Shown here in pieces: positions 1 through 11,666 of a stretch of 64,000 nt of DNA. Positions within the stretch are counted from its first letter, which is position 1. Each line of letters starts with the position of its first letter. Source of the stretch: Fallopia convolvulus (lineage: Eukaryota; Streptophyta; Magnoliopsida; Caryophyllales; Polygonaceae); the NCBI GenBank assembly GCA_964016875.1, contig OZ024733.1:18411824-18475823 (forward strand), in the 5' to 3' direction. A program made the position numbers and the translations under genes. The notes under the pieces are model-generated. The model did not search any database and had not been told where the DNA came from. It saw only the letters and a program-made list of their open reading frames with translations.

Positions 1-827
1 GAGCACGCATGAGTCGACGCAGCAAGGCTGGGCCCGGCTGAGCTCCCCTTGGCTCGAGCTGTGGTGGTCCGGGAGACGCCTACTGGTGGCTGGCCTATGC
101 GGGGTGACCTGCGGCGACAACACGCAGCGAGGCAGAGAAGATAGCCGGCGGTATGGATTCTTTCTCCCGATTACGTCGCTCTTCCTAATTCTCTCACTGG
201 TTCTGTTTTATAGCAGTAGCGAGCCCAAACAGAAAATGGAAGAGAAGGAGAAGATGAGGTGAAGGAGATGACAAAGAAATGGCAGAGAAGGTTGGGGAAG
301 AGGAGGCAGTCGGTTCTCCAAGTCCATCGACGTCCTAATTCTTTCTCGAACTCCCTCCTCTATTTCTATCAATTGCACATAACGAGATGGAATCCACCTA
401 GATTTCCTCCCTCACTAAGTAATTGAAGGCAAAAAGAATTTCCCGTTTCGGAACGGGATTCGCGTTAAAGCGGTAAAATTATGTACCTCGGATGGAAAAA
501 CTTACTAAATACAAAACGTCCCGTAAATTATGTAGACCAATAAAACCAATTTTCCATGAATTTATATTGCTACCTTCAATTTTTAAGGCTTCCGTTTCAT
601 ATTTTAAAACCTTTACAGTACATAATTAAAAAGACGGCTTATCCAATAAATATTCTTTTTCCACTGAAAAATCCTAGAGTTCACACCGATCCATAAAATC
701 ATTTCTTTATGATTTTAGACTATCACCAAAAATTTTCTAGGATTTAAATTTCAACAAAAATATTGGATTAAGCTTTAAAACGGACAAAGAGGTTAAAAGG
801 ATATCCGAGAAATTTTCAAAAATATCC
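1..827. other. Unassigned left edge
   Basis: No coding region, RNA gene or element boundary can be supported here. The first 420 bases are fairly GC-rich and purine-rich, and the rest turns AT-rich. It lies downstream of the broken Gag-like frame on the minus strand, so it is probably either more of that element or a further insertion, but I see no RT, protease or integrase motif. Confidence 0.4.
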
Positions 828-1358
828 TTAAAAACCACAATTATTACACTCGAAGTGTCGACGGTTTGCAGTTATATAGCCACGGTTGACGGCAAGACAA
901 GTATGGAGTTGAGCGTTCTTGTTTTGGTAGGACCTCATTTCTTCCGACCACACTTCCTTACGTTGGAGGATATAGTCGTAATTTGGCTGACGAACCCTCG
1001 TTGGGTTTGGACCACTGATTGTAGATGGGTTTCTTATTTGATCAATTGCTTGGAGATGAGATGACTCCCCTTGAGCCCAGTTAGCCCATTCATCCATTTG
1101 ATAGACCATTGGAGTTTGACTGGATTGGTCATGAAGTGAATTATCAACTCCTTTCTCGAGGTATTCTTCTTCGGGGTTCTCCTCTTCGAGATTCACCTCG
1201 GGTGCATTTTCATGCATTTCCTCTCGTAGTACTAGCTCGGGGTTATCCTCGGGGTTTCCATATGGCAAAAGCGGCCATTAAGAAAAAGCCTCATCAAGCT
1301 CTTGAGCAACTTTTCTTGCTTCTTCCCTGATTCGGGTTAGACTTCTAGTGAGTACCAT
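828..1358 (-). pseudogene. Broken Gag N-terminal region of a minus-strand LTR retrotransposon
   Basis: A minus-strand frame opens with ATG at 1358 (MVLTRSLTRIREEA), meets a TAA after about 26 codons and then stays open to a stop at 828. The product is acidic and Glu/Asn-rich in its first half and ends in ECNNCGF, which looks like the first half of a Cys knuckle. It lies about 0.8 kb downstream of a primer-binding site and LTR in the same orientation, where Gag is expected. The usual Gag core is missing and no pol motif follows before the window ends. I infer a Gag remnant from position and composition; family membership is not proven. Confidence 0.45.
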
Positions 1359-2172
1359 TTCTGTAGAGAAGAGAGAGGCATTTATATAGAATATCCTTTG
1401 ATTCTATGCGACGAAGATATTGGAAGAAAGTTTTGAAATTTGAAAACAGAATTTTCATTTTAAACACATGTACATCCTTAAAGAATTATAACGGTTTTAA
1501 AGTCTCTATTAAAAGCTCATTTATATGACTTTAAATTAAAAGTCGAACTTTTAAAGTAGAATTTTTTTTTATTTCATGTATGACATGAAGTACTTCTAAA
1601 CCTTGGAAGGAGAGGTTTAAGATTTTTAATTATAGCTTCTATCTCGGGTTTCGGGGAATTCCTATTATCATTTAAAGAAAATTCTTTGAATCTTAATTCT
1701 TTGATTATAGGAAAATTTGTGAACTTATTTTTTTTAAATAAAGTTTATAGAAAAGAATTTGGTATTATAACTCTTTAGTAGAACTTGGTTTTTAAAACTT
1801 TCGAATAAGACTTTGTAAATAGAATGATTCCGGCTATAGGAACTTATCGTCTTAGGATTTCTACTTATTAGTTACTCTTATATGAGTTTTGACTTAAACT
1901 TTCACTGAAAGTGGATAACTTCAGAAATTTCTTTAAAGTACTTGGAAGAAGTTTTTATTCTTGAAGTAGATCAAGTAAAAACTTGAAACTTGGGAAAAGA
2001 ATTAGAAACTTACACATTTTTCCTAAAAGATTTTTAAAGTTCTTAAGAAGAATGTCTAACTCATGAAATTTATTTTAAAGAATTATTTCTTAAAGTTGAA
2101 AGAGAAAAAAATTTTAAGAAGAAAGTTTTCGGTTTGAAAACAAAGACTTTCGGTTTTGAAAACAAAACGTTC
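1359..2172 (-). other. Leader between primer-binding site and Gag remnant
   Basis: AT-rich, non-coding sequence between the primer-binding site and the Gag-like frame of the minus-strand element. It holds many short repeated words built on CTTTAAA and AAGAATTT, but no clear tandem unit. A long untranslated leader is common in plant Ty3 elements. Confidence 0.4.
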
Positions 2173-2185
2173 GGCTCTGATACCA
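2173..2185 (-). promoter_or_regulatory. Primer-binding site (initiator tRNA-Met)
   Basis: The minus strand reads TGGTATCAGAGCC, complementary to the 3' end of plant initiator tRNA-Met, the usual minus-strand primer of many LTR retrotransposons. It is separated by four bases from the LTR end GGGGTGTTACA. This fixes the element as minus-strand with its 5' LTR at higher coordinates. Confidence 0.8.
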
Positions 2186-5100
2186 TAATTGTAACACCCC
2201 TATTTTGCAAGATTGGGTATTACCGCCAGTGACCTCGGATTTTGCCGTCCAAAGTCACCCAAGGCTTTAAATAATTTAATTAAATGTAATTAAAGATGAA
2301 ATTGACTAAAAGCGGAATTTTATTCATTGATAAGAACTTTCGTTCATTACATTGAGAGTTGTTTTACAAATGATGTAGCAGCAGAAAGTAAAGCCCATTT
2401 AAAAAGGGTTGAAAATACGTATTTAAAAATAGAAGTATGTTTCTCCAAGACAACTCATATGATGATGATTTTCTTGGTTAAAATAGAAGAGCTGGTGCAC
2501 TATCTTCGGAATGCTTTGCTCTTATGAAAATTCCTTCCTTCCCACAACGTCGTCTTGCCTTGACCTTCTATCCTTGCATAATGCTTCTCGAACCTTCTAG
2601 ACTTTGTCTTTCAAGATTTGGTGTGAACTTCCTAGAGTCTGGCATTTGTCGCGAAGGGCGAGAAATACCAGGCAAAAATGCGGAAATAGTGGAATTAGTC
2701 TAACGAGACTAAGCAAGTGAGAATGGAAATTCTCTAGGGTAATATGGTAATTTATAACTTATCGAGAGAGATTAACGAGAAGTGTTTGAGATGTAGAAAT
2801 TTTACGTGGAGCTTTAAGGACGGAATTGAGTATATCTCGAGATGAGATAACTCTTAAACCTCACGCGCCCTTGTCGGACCTCAACAAACCTCATCGGTGC
2901 TCCAAATAGGGGAGGTGGCCCGAAGGCACTCAAGTACCAAGCCCACCTTAGACAAGCCCGAATAAGCATTCAGATTGGAAAGATGATCGTTCAAGAACCG
3001 AGAGCCAAGTGGTCTTCCAAGCAAGTTCTACTATTCCGACCCGGTTTTAGTTTCTTTTAATTGTGCTTTGGCACTTATCTTATGTCGTGATAAAACTTTC
3101 ACTTATGTTAATGGATTTTAAGAGTGTGGGGGCCATGAATGGGCCCGGGCCCACTTATGGGAACGAAGTTCCGGCACCTAGCTAGGGTGCGCACCTCCCT
3201 CCTCCGAACAGGAGCAGATAGTAGATCATGATTCTTAAAGTCGCGAAATTTAGGCATGGTGCCATACGACTTAGTAGGTTATATAGAGGTGTCGGGTTAA
3301 TCCCGCACCCCTTACTATTTCATCCAAACCGATCTCGAAAAGAGATCTTAAACAAGCAAGGTCACAAACAAGACTAGCGTACTAGTCATATTGAATATTA
3401 AATAGCGTAATAACGATAACAATTGGGTCATTATTTGTAACAATCGATATTCCTAGATTCGTTTATTACTAGCAAATAGGTTGTTCCCAACATCGAGAAA
3501 TTTCAGGAAACGAATTATCGAGGCTTCAAGGAGAAATTCCACTTGCCTTAGCCTTCACGAGCGTTTTCGAACGAATGAGCGGTAATTGATGCCTTAGTTG
3601 GAACGGAAACTCGACCTAACGATATGATAGATACGAGTGAACTTTAATAAGAATTTCTTTAATTTTTCTAAATTTTTAAATATCTCTTATATTCTTTTAT
3701 TACAGAACTAATACTAAATTATTATAATAATAATTTAGGTGGAGGTGATAAAATAATAATATTCCTTATTATTATTTCTTAATTGTAATATCCAAGTATT
3801 GTTTATAAAAATCTTTATTTTATTTTAAGTATTATAAGATTTTGAAGATCAAGACATAATATTATTTAAATTATTAAATATTCAATAACCTAAGGTTACT
3901 ATCCCATTTAAAATATTTATAACCTTTTTATTCCTTTATGGTCACAAATAACATTTTCTTATTATCATTAAATAATTCTTTTATTTATTCCATGCAAGGT
4001 GATAAATTATATAAAGTCCATTAAAATATATTTTCCATAATTATAATACATATTGATTATAAACACCATTCTTATGATATAGAAAGTCCATAATGGCCTT
4101 ATCATATTATATCTTTATCCTTATTTTTATATATCTTTTATTCCATATTTAAATCGTAAAATATATCTTAAGACTAATATATCTTATCAACATATTTTTA
4201 AGTTTATCATATGCTCTTTAAAAAGACATGCAATAACTTTTATATTATAAAAAAGGTCTTAAGATATTATTTTCTAATACTTGTTCTAGCTCTTTTTATA
4301 TTTAGTAAGTTTCAAAAATGTACTCATAATATTTATATCATGCTTTCCATGTAGATAAATTAATGATAGAAACCCATTAGTTTATTTAAAAGGATAACCA
4401 TGTCTATTGGGATTTATTTTATAAAATTAACATGCATAGTATTATTTATATTTATGCACAAGGGAAAAATAGTAAAAAGAGTTTATTTAGTCTAACAACC
4501 TAGATTTTCCTCCTTATTTAAATTAATATGTTGTTAGGCTAAAATCTGATAATATAAATTTAAAGGTGTTAAATTCATGAAAGGCAAGGATTTTATTTAA
4601 TTAAAATACAAATAAATTAGAAATAAATGGACCTTTCATTTCTACAGGATGTACGCTTCTGTAACACAGGGCAACAGGGGAGAAACCGAGGGGGAGGCGG
4701 CACACCAGCAAGGGGCGGCGAACCAGGCCGGCGGTGGTCCGAAATTCCTCCGGGGGCGGCGCGCGGCTAGGGAGGGCGGCCCAAGGTGGTCCGATGGTGG
4801 CCCGGGGTGAAGAACTAGGGTTTTTAATGGTGTTTGTGAAAAAAAATCAACAAGTAAAGGGCTTCTCTTAAGCTGATTTTTGCTTTGTTTGAAATAGAAA
4901 TTGTGAAGAGATTAAGAGAGGATGAAGGTGTGAGTAATGGAGTAAGTTTCCATCCCTTTAAATAGAGAAAAATGTGCTTCTGTTGATCCTCCATTAATGG
5001 AATTGACCAATCTAGGAGAAGGAAGAAGAAGGGGATTGGTGGGGGTTGTGTTTCTTTCAACATGACATGGGATGGTGGTGGTGTAGGTGATTCAAGGAAG

Positions 5101-5599
5101 CAACCATGGCAATTGGAAGAGAGAAGAAGGGCATTCAATGGATGTACGTCAATCAGAATTGACATGTCTGATGTTCAATTTGGGGAAGAAGAAGAAAGGA
5201 GAGTTTAAAATTAAAATCATTCCTTAATAGGTAGTCAAGTTACAATAGCATAGTGGGATTGAGTGTTTGTTAATGTGTGAAGGGAGCAAGAGGTCGTGGG
5301 TTTGAGTCCCCCGCTCACCCCTTTTTATTTTTGCCTATTCTTATATTTTTACATTGATCTTAAATTAAGAGAAAGAGTTCCGTGCGAATGGGCACCCAGG
5401 TGAGAATTGAGAATAAATATCGTCCGTTCCTTCCAAAAAATCAACGTCCCTGATTAAACATTCATTAAAAAAAATAAAATACGGCACGGGCGAATTTTTC
5501 CCGTATTATTCACGTATTTTTCAATAAAATACGGCACGGACGAATTTTTCCCGTATTATTCACGAATTTTTTGAAAAATACGTTTTTATGAGACGCGCC

Positions 5600-5960
5600 C
5601 AATTTGTTCATCAATACTAGCGATTTGTTCATCAGTATTGACCAATTGTTCATCAATACTAACTAATTGTGCATCGAGTTTTTGATAACAATGTTCTTCG
5701 ATTTTGAACTTTTTTAAATTTTAATTTTATTTTTAACCTTATTTATGTGTATGAATACAATATTATATAGTTTTTGATGCACATATAATTAGTTTCGATA
5801 TACCAATATTTGTTCATTGATATACTACTATTTGTTCATTGATATAACCTTGTTTGTTCATTGATATACCATTATTTGTTCATTGATATACCCATATTTG
5901 TTCATTGATATACTTCTATTAGTACATTGATATAACCTTGTTTGTTCATTGATATATCCT
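5600..5960 (+). repeat. Minisatellite, TTTGTTCATTGATATA type
   Basis: A degenerate tandem array of roughly 19-26 bp units built on TTTGTTCATTGATATACC. The outer copies read TTTGTTCATCAATACTA. About a dozen copies are visible. It is the left arm of an inverted pair with the array at 6200-6500. Confidence 0.8.
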
Positions 5961-6199
5961 ATTTGTGAATAGAAATATACTTATGTTTATGTGTCAATAT
6001 CATCAACTTGTATATTTAGGGTATCTTGAATGCAAAGGATAATACGAATGAAGTGTTTTAAGGTTAACTTGTCAATACGAATGAAGTCCTCAATATAGTA
6101 CCTAAACAAGATAAGTTTGATTTAGAAACATGAATACAAAGAGTAATAGATAAAGAATCTGACTTTGTAATAATATGGTGTATGCTAAGAGGTTACTAA

Positions 6200-6500
6200 T
6201 GAACAAACATGCATTTAGCAATGAACAATTATATGAAAAGCAATGAACAAATATGCCAAAACCAATGAACAAATATGCACAAACCGATGAAAAAATATGC
6301 ATCTATCAATGAACAAATATGCATAAACCAATGAACAAATTGATGTTACTAATGAACAAATATGCGCAAACCAATGAACAAATATGTCAAAACCAATGAA
6401 CAAATATACCACAGTGTTGATGAACAAATCGACATTGTTGATGAACAAATCCACAGTACTGATGAACAAATCCACGTTTTCGATGAACAATCTGGGCGCG
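6200..6500 (-). repeat. Minisatellite, mirror image of the left array
   Basis: A tandem array of about 18-22 bp units built on ACCAATGAACAAATATGC, the reverse complement of the TTTGTTCAT word on the left. The outer copies (GATGAACAAATCCAC) again match the outer left copies in inverted order. The resulting open frame on the minus strand (repeats of VDLFI and similar) is a by-product of the repeat, not a gene. Confidence 0.8.
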
Positions 6501-6989
6501 TGTCTAATTTCCGTTTTTTTTAAATACGCGAATAATTCGCCAAAAATTCGCCCGTGCCGTTTTTTTCCCCTTTTTAAGTGAAATGATCAGCGCCTTTGAT
6601 TCTTCTTGATCCAACGGCTCTTGTTCTTTCTTATTTCGCACATGAGCGCCCATTCGCACGTGAACCGGACTCATAATATTAAATCAAAAACCGAAATTTT
6701 ATTAATAATTTTTATTTGCCATTTTGATAACCTTTTATAAGCTTTTTATTATTTATTAAGAAAATTATAAAAATATTTAACTCTCTTTTTAAGAGAATAA
6801 TATTTGAATAAATACCCGATTTGCTTAATATATTTAATTAAATTCTTAATTGCCATTGTAGTAAGCATTTATAACCTTTTATAATGTAATATGAGATTAT
6901 TAAGATTATTAAATTCTCTATTTTAGAGAGAAAAAAATTATTGGGATAAATACCCGTTTTATTATATTTAGAATTTAGGGGATATTACA

Positions 6990-7015
6990 ATAGTACCCCA
7001 TTAAAATTAGTTTCG
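6990..7015 (-). promoter_or_regulatory. Polypurine tract beside the LTR
   Basis: The minus strand reads GTTTCGGGGACGAAACTAAT followed by TTTAATGGGG and then the LTR start TGTAATATCC. A GGGACGAAAC box and a purine run just before the 3' LTR are typical of plant Ty3 chromoviruses. A second similar motif (ACGAAATGTTCTTTAAGGGG) lies about 110 bases further in, near 7118-7137. Confidence 0.65.
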
Positions 7016-9379
7016 TCCCCGAAACTAGGAAAGACTTAGGGCGGTACAAGGTTAACACGGACAGTAGCTACTAACACTCACAACTGAGAGGAAACAACAA
7101 AGGGTCTAGTACCCCCTTAAAGAACATTTCGTTCTTTAGTTAAGACGAGTGTACAAGTAGAAAAATTATTATTGTACCTTTTTCTTAAGGAATCGTTAAA
7201 TTAGTATTCCTTAGAAAGATTCCCACATTTGACTTATGTGGTTTAACGAAATCAAGGGTAGGAATGGAAATCCAATTGGTCTTGCTAGCGAAGTAGGTGG
7301 GGGTCCAGCGGTTTTATCCATTAGCTTGAGTCATACCTACGGAAGTTCTGGCTTGACCTTTCCAACATAAAAGTTGTACTGCTTATAGAATAAGCATCCT
7401 AATTGAAACGAGCACTTAAGTGCTTCTAGGAAGCGAGTAAGAAAATGACTAATCGATTCTATACTTCTAGAATAGAGTCATTACAGAAGAATTCTTTTAA
7501 GATGGATATTCGATAACTGTCGATATGGAATCGAAGTTTGAATATGTGAAACCCATGCCTTGGAAGAAGGATCACGAATTACGGTTTCTAAAGAAGTTAC
7601 TATTGGGATAGGTGATGGTTATCTCACAAGAGGGAGTAACCATCTTTACAATGTCGTATTCAAATATATTATACTATCGAGAAGTGGTTCGAGCGTCCTT
7701 CTATATTATGCGTATTAAGTCTTATAAGATCGTAATTTTCTTAAACAAGGTTAAATTTGAAGGACTAAATGGTTTCATTCCACCAATGTGATCAGCATCG
7801 GGGAATTATCTCCAACATAATCCCTTAATATGCCTTCACAGGAACAAGACCTGAAATTCTACCTCAACCATGTGATCAAGATGGGAGATAGAAGTCCATC
7901 CTTATTCGCCACTGTGAACCATATTCTAAAAAAATGTTTAATTTATTTAAACTTATGATATTAAGTGCCATAGTTTGACAACGCAACACAATTGAAAATA
8001 TTTCTTGCAGAGGTAGGAGAAATTCGCATAAGAAAAGATGGACTGACTTACGTAACCTATTAATCGAAACTAAGCGTTTGAAACAGTGCTTTCCTAAAGA
8101 AAGTACCAACGAACATCTTCAAGATGGCTATGATAGCATAGCAGAGTTCAAAGTATAACACTTTGCGAAAGAAGATAGTTGATAATAATATTAGATTTAT
8201 TCAACTATACTTTGATTATAACCGAGGTTGAAATTCTAATGACAACCCTATAACTTATGTCACAAGCACCCTCGTTTGGACAAATTTAGTTACGGGGAAA
8301 GATAAGCTATTCTATTCGCTCATTGTGTCTATCGTTGAACTTCTACATGGCTTGGTGGTTGAACTTATCCACTTATGACGGGAAACTTTTGGGATTAAGG
8401 GGAAACTTTATATTGCGCGTAATGCAATAATTGGTTAAACTTCGTGGCCTTCTTCTCGGCACACTTAGTCCCTTAACCCTTAGGGTCTAAGAGATCATTA
8501 TGTCTTTCATCTCCCCTAGCATAAGAGAGGAATGATTCATCATATTAGTCTTAACCGTTCCCAAATCAACATGGGATGTTTTATCTCCTTAAAAATCTTT
8601 TTTCCATTCTCTTAGTTCTTCTTCTCCTAGTTGTAGAGCGGCAATATGGACCCCCCCCCTTTTTTTCTTCAGCGCAACTAATACTTCTCAAGTATTTCCA
8701 CGTAGAAGAGCTATTAGTGGTTGTGGTTGACTTTCCCAGTTCCTCCACAAACATTAATGTCTTTAGTGTCCTTGTAAAGCTAGACACATTTACTTGAGGT
8801 GGAATATGGCGTCATTTGCAATTCTATTTGCAGCTTGGTCAGTTCCATTTATGCTTGCTTCTTTCGGTGGAACAGAAGAGATTGCTTCTGGCATCACTTA
8901 TATTGTTGGACTTCTTAATGCAACTTTTGTCACATCATCCAACAGTATCGGCGTACTAGGGTCTATTACCCAACGATTTCCTTGTTCTTTCTTTGGAAGA
9001 TTTTGAACCATCATTCGTGCCCAAACTTGAATGCTATTCAGGGGAATTCTATTGTTGGTTCCTTTCGGTTTGACCATTTGAAATAAGAATCGACAAATTG
9101 TTCCCAACAATTGTCATTCATTCGTGGATTGAGTAGGTACATGGGTTATTGAAGCAAAAGTTAATGCTTTGTTGTAATACCTTCAAAAGGTTGGTTCCAA
9201 AGTATACGCTCATTTAGGGAAGGGAAGACGGTTATAGTAAAGTGCAACGAACTAGGCATCCTGATGAATCGGGACATGTGTCGACAAACTGTCTTAGCAA
9301 TGAAGCAACCTTATGGCCTGTTAGGCCTCCTGGGGCAACTTAGAGAACTTACAATCCATGTCCAAAAATCTTGGTCCTA
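7016..9379. other. Unassigned decayed region, probably 3' internal part of an LTR element
   Basis: By position this should be the 3' end of the internal region that precedes the LTR on the minus strand. I see no integrase, RNase H or chromodomain motif. The open stretches around 8580-9110 on both strands are short, overlap each other and match no family I know. It directly abuts the Tat element target duplication. Confidence 0.4.
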
Positions 9380-9384
9380 ACAAC

Positions 9385-9925
9385 TGTTGGTCCTCCCCGA
9401 AACTTAGCCCAGAAAGATGAGATAAGCCCAAGATATTCGGCCCAAGTCATCAAACGGAGAAATCGAAGAAGGAGTAATGGCAGATAGTGGTGAGCGAGAT
9501 AGTCATGGTGGAAATCTCGGCTAGAGAGGATCCCACGATTGACACCAACGGATATCTCATTAGTGTTGGTGGCGAGATCTCCTGGATACATCAACGCTCC
9601 ATCAATGGTCGAAATAGAGCAAAGGATATAAAAGCCGAGAAGGGAGACGAGCACAGGACACACAATCGCACTCGGGAATACTCTCTAGCTAAAACCATTC
9701 CTTCTGTTTATCAATTTTGTTCATGTGCTTGCTTGTAATTCCAGAGGAATTATCCATCATCACGATCATAGTACAATCACGATAACTTACTTGCTCTACT
9801 TTTTATTCTCTTTTCTCATAATTTTACATCTTGTTTGGAGTTTATAACGCATTATGATTGCTCTTTGGTTAGGACTCCCTCATTTTAGCAGGTAACACGT
9901 TCGTGTGATTATTCGTCCCAAAACA
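9385..9925 (+). repeat. 5' LTR of the Tat element
   Basis: It starts TGTTGGTCCTCCCC and ends CCCAAAACA. It matches the copy at 25539-26076 over its full length with about 27 substitutions and one 3-base gap counted by eye, roughly 5% divergence. A TATA box, TATAAAAG, lies at 9627-9634, a plausible start of the R region. Confidence 0.93.
9627..9634 (+). promoter_or_regulatory. LTR TATA box
   Basis: TATAAAAG in the middle of the 5' LTR, preserved in the 3' LTR near 25778. It is the likely core promoter for the genomic transcript. Confidence 0.6.
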
Positions 9926-9927
9926 AT

Positions 9928-9945
9928 TGGCGCCCACTATGGGGC
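9928..9945 (+). promoter_or_regulatory. Primer-binding site of the Tat element
   Basis: TGGCGCCCACTATGGGGC follows the LTR after two bases. This form is typical of plant Tat-type elements. Which tRNA primes it would need comparison with the tRNA set. Confidence 0.8.
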
Positions 9946-9999
9946 CCTAGACAAAAGAAAGTCGCGCTACCGAAAATAACTACAAGCTCTACTTATAAG

Positions 10000-11666
10000 A
10001 TGGAAGGAATTCATGCTACCTATAGTCACGTTGAAGATCCCGAGAACCATGAGATCAACCAAGGAGGAGATAACCAACAAACCGAAAACGTGGATGGAAT
10101 TGGAAACGTAGACGGAGTTGATTAGGATTCTGGGAATGTGAATGGCAACGCTACTACCTCCACGGCAGCGGAACGGGGAGGAGCGGGTGATTCTGACATC
10201 ATCATGGAGCTCCGTGCATCAATGATTTCCCTCCAAAAAGATTTGGAAAATCAAAAGGATGCTCATGCCAAGTTCACCGAGGTATATGAAAAATAAATTG
10301 AAACTCTCACTAATGAACGTAATCTACTTCGATCTCAGGTACAACCAGCTCAAAATCGTCCACGCGTAACGGACGCAGCGGACGGTGTCGCTCGGCGATT
10401 AGACATGGACGACCCAAACTTTGTGACACCCGATGGTGCTAGGCCAATAACTGGCTATCAGGTAAACGGTAATTCTTTAAGGGCTGTTAGAGAGGATGTT
10501 GAGGTTGCCTAATTACGGGAACGCCTCAAAGCTTTGGAGGACCAAATCACTCAAAGGTGCTCGATAGAAGTGGAAAGGAGGGATGGTTACACAGACTCCC
10601 CCTTCGTACCCGCTATCGCAAGGGTCGACATCTCTCGAAAATACCACGTCCTTGATGTACCTAAGTACGAAGGGGTTACGGATCCGGACCAACACGTAGC
10701 TGCATTCAAACAAGCTATGAACATTAGCACGGTACCTTTCGACATGAAGGAGATTGTTATGTGTCGTTGGTTCCGAAACACGTTATCCGGGCCCGCACTT
10801 AACTAGCATTCACATTTACCTCTTGGGAGTATTTCGTCTTTTGCTGAGTTGATTGACAAGTTCAGGATAAGGTTCGCGAGCAGTCGACACGCTAAAAAAC
10901 GTTCGAGCGACTTATATCACATGGTCCAAAAAACCGGTGAATCCTTGAAAGCCTTCCTAAACAAGTACAACGAGGAGTTGGTCACCATAGAAGGATGCGA
11001 TGCCGCTATTGCCGTGGAAGCGTTCCGAAGAGGCATCTCGGTTGGTAATCCTGATTTATATCGTGACTTGACTAAATATCCTTGCTCGAATTTCGATGAA
11101 GTACAGGTGAAAGCGTTAGCACACGTGCGATTGGAAGAGGATGACCTCTTCACCGTCAAGGCCGCTAGCCCTCACCGACCAGAGCGTAGACAAGGAAGGC
11201 GAGAACCTAGATATGTTCCATATCCCACTTCATTTCCTGCCAAGACAACCGTTAATACGACATTTGCTAGGCAAAGCGAGCGGTATGAAGATCCCAGGTT
11301 GCCTCCCAGATTTTCTCATTACAACTTTTGTGTAGATGCAACGGAAGTGGTCCGAACTCTCAATAGCATGGGAGACACTGTCAAGTGGCCCAGAAAGAGT
11401 AACGCACCTTCACATCAAAAAGGTAAGTCTAGATGGTGCGATTTCCACTTCGATCATGGTCATCGGACAGACGAATGCATCGCGTTGAGAAAAGAGGTAA
11501 GCGAGCTATTACGCAGGGGGTACCTCAAGGACTTGATATCAGAAAAAGCAAAAGAACAACTAGAACGCAACAAAGGGAAAGCCAGTCCTCCCCCACCTCC
11601 AAAGCATACTGGAGTAATCAACGTCATCACCGGAGGATCCGAAATCTGTGGCATAACATATTCCAC
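10000..11666 (+). pseudogene. gag: gag of the Tat element, four in-frame stops, split by insertion
   Basis: One reading frame runs from ATG at 10000 through the whole segment. It is broken by stops at 10123, 10294, 10510 and 10804. The N-terminal part is acidic and Asn/Gly-rich with a short coiled-coil-like stretch (MELRASMISLQKDLENQK). The Gag core includes LDVPKYEGVTDPDQHVAAFK and, later, a region with FRIRFASSRHAKKRSSDLY. Near the end lies CDFHFDHGHRTDECIALRK, the knuckle-like Cys/His motif followed by the LLRRGYLKDLI stretch that marks Tat-type Gag. The frame is cut at TCCAC by the nested element and resumes in the same frame at 16746, leading straight into protease. It once formed particles that packaged the RNA; it cannot now make a full protein. 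Confidence 0.88.

Larger units (their letters stand above)
5375..6672. mobile_element. Non-autonomous foldback (MULE-like) element inside the LTR
   Basis: The two ends are imperfect inverted repeats. The left end reads GAGTTCCGTGCGAATGGGC, and the reverse complement of the right end reads GAGTCCGGTTCACGTGCGAA followed by TGGGCGC. The match continues inward in patches, including a block with AATACGGCACGGGCG on the left (about 5480-5580) and its inverse on the right (about 6510-6570). No transposase is encoded. Further inward lie two mirror-image minisatellites. Long discontinuous terminal inverted repeats suggest a Mutator-like or foldback element; I found no convincing 9-bp target duplication, so the class is uncertain. 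Confidence 0.6.
2190..6989 (-). repeat. Very long LTR shared by two internal regions
   Basis: On the minus strand the segment begins TGTAATATCCCC and ends GGGGTGTTACA, so its ends form the usual TG...CA inverted termini. A tRNA-Met primer site lies next to one end (2173-2185) and a polypurine tract next to the other (6990-7010). At 4.8 kb it is long, but about 1.3 kb is a later foldback insertion (5375-6672), leaving about 3.5 kb. Inside there is a GC-rich block around 4660-4820 followed on the minus strand by other sequence, and long AT-rich tracts at 3660-4620. It has no long reading frame. An LTR flanked by a primer site and a polypurine tract implies a head-to-tail arrangement or recombination between copies. 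Confidence 0.65.

Noticed and set aside
5280..5330. tRNA gene suggested by GGGTTTGAGTCCCCC
   Set aside because: No cloverleaf or box A could be found around it; kept only as a low-interest finding.
6215..6490. Minus-strand open frame with repeated VDLFI and CSL motifs
   Set aside because: It is a translation of the minisatellite inside the foldback element; codon content follows the repeat, not a protein.
5366..6681. 9-bp target duplication of the foldback element
   Set aside because: The bases beside the two ends (TAAGAGAAA and ATAATATTA) do not match.
8576..9110. Overlapping open frames on both strands
   Set aside because: Short, mutually overlapping and without motifs; no start context or homology could be supported.
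9349..9663. Minus-strand frame beginning MCPVLVSLLGFYILCS
   Set aside because: It lies inside the Tat LTR and recurs in the other LTR at 25461-25814; no evidence of coding.
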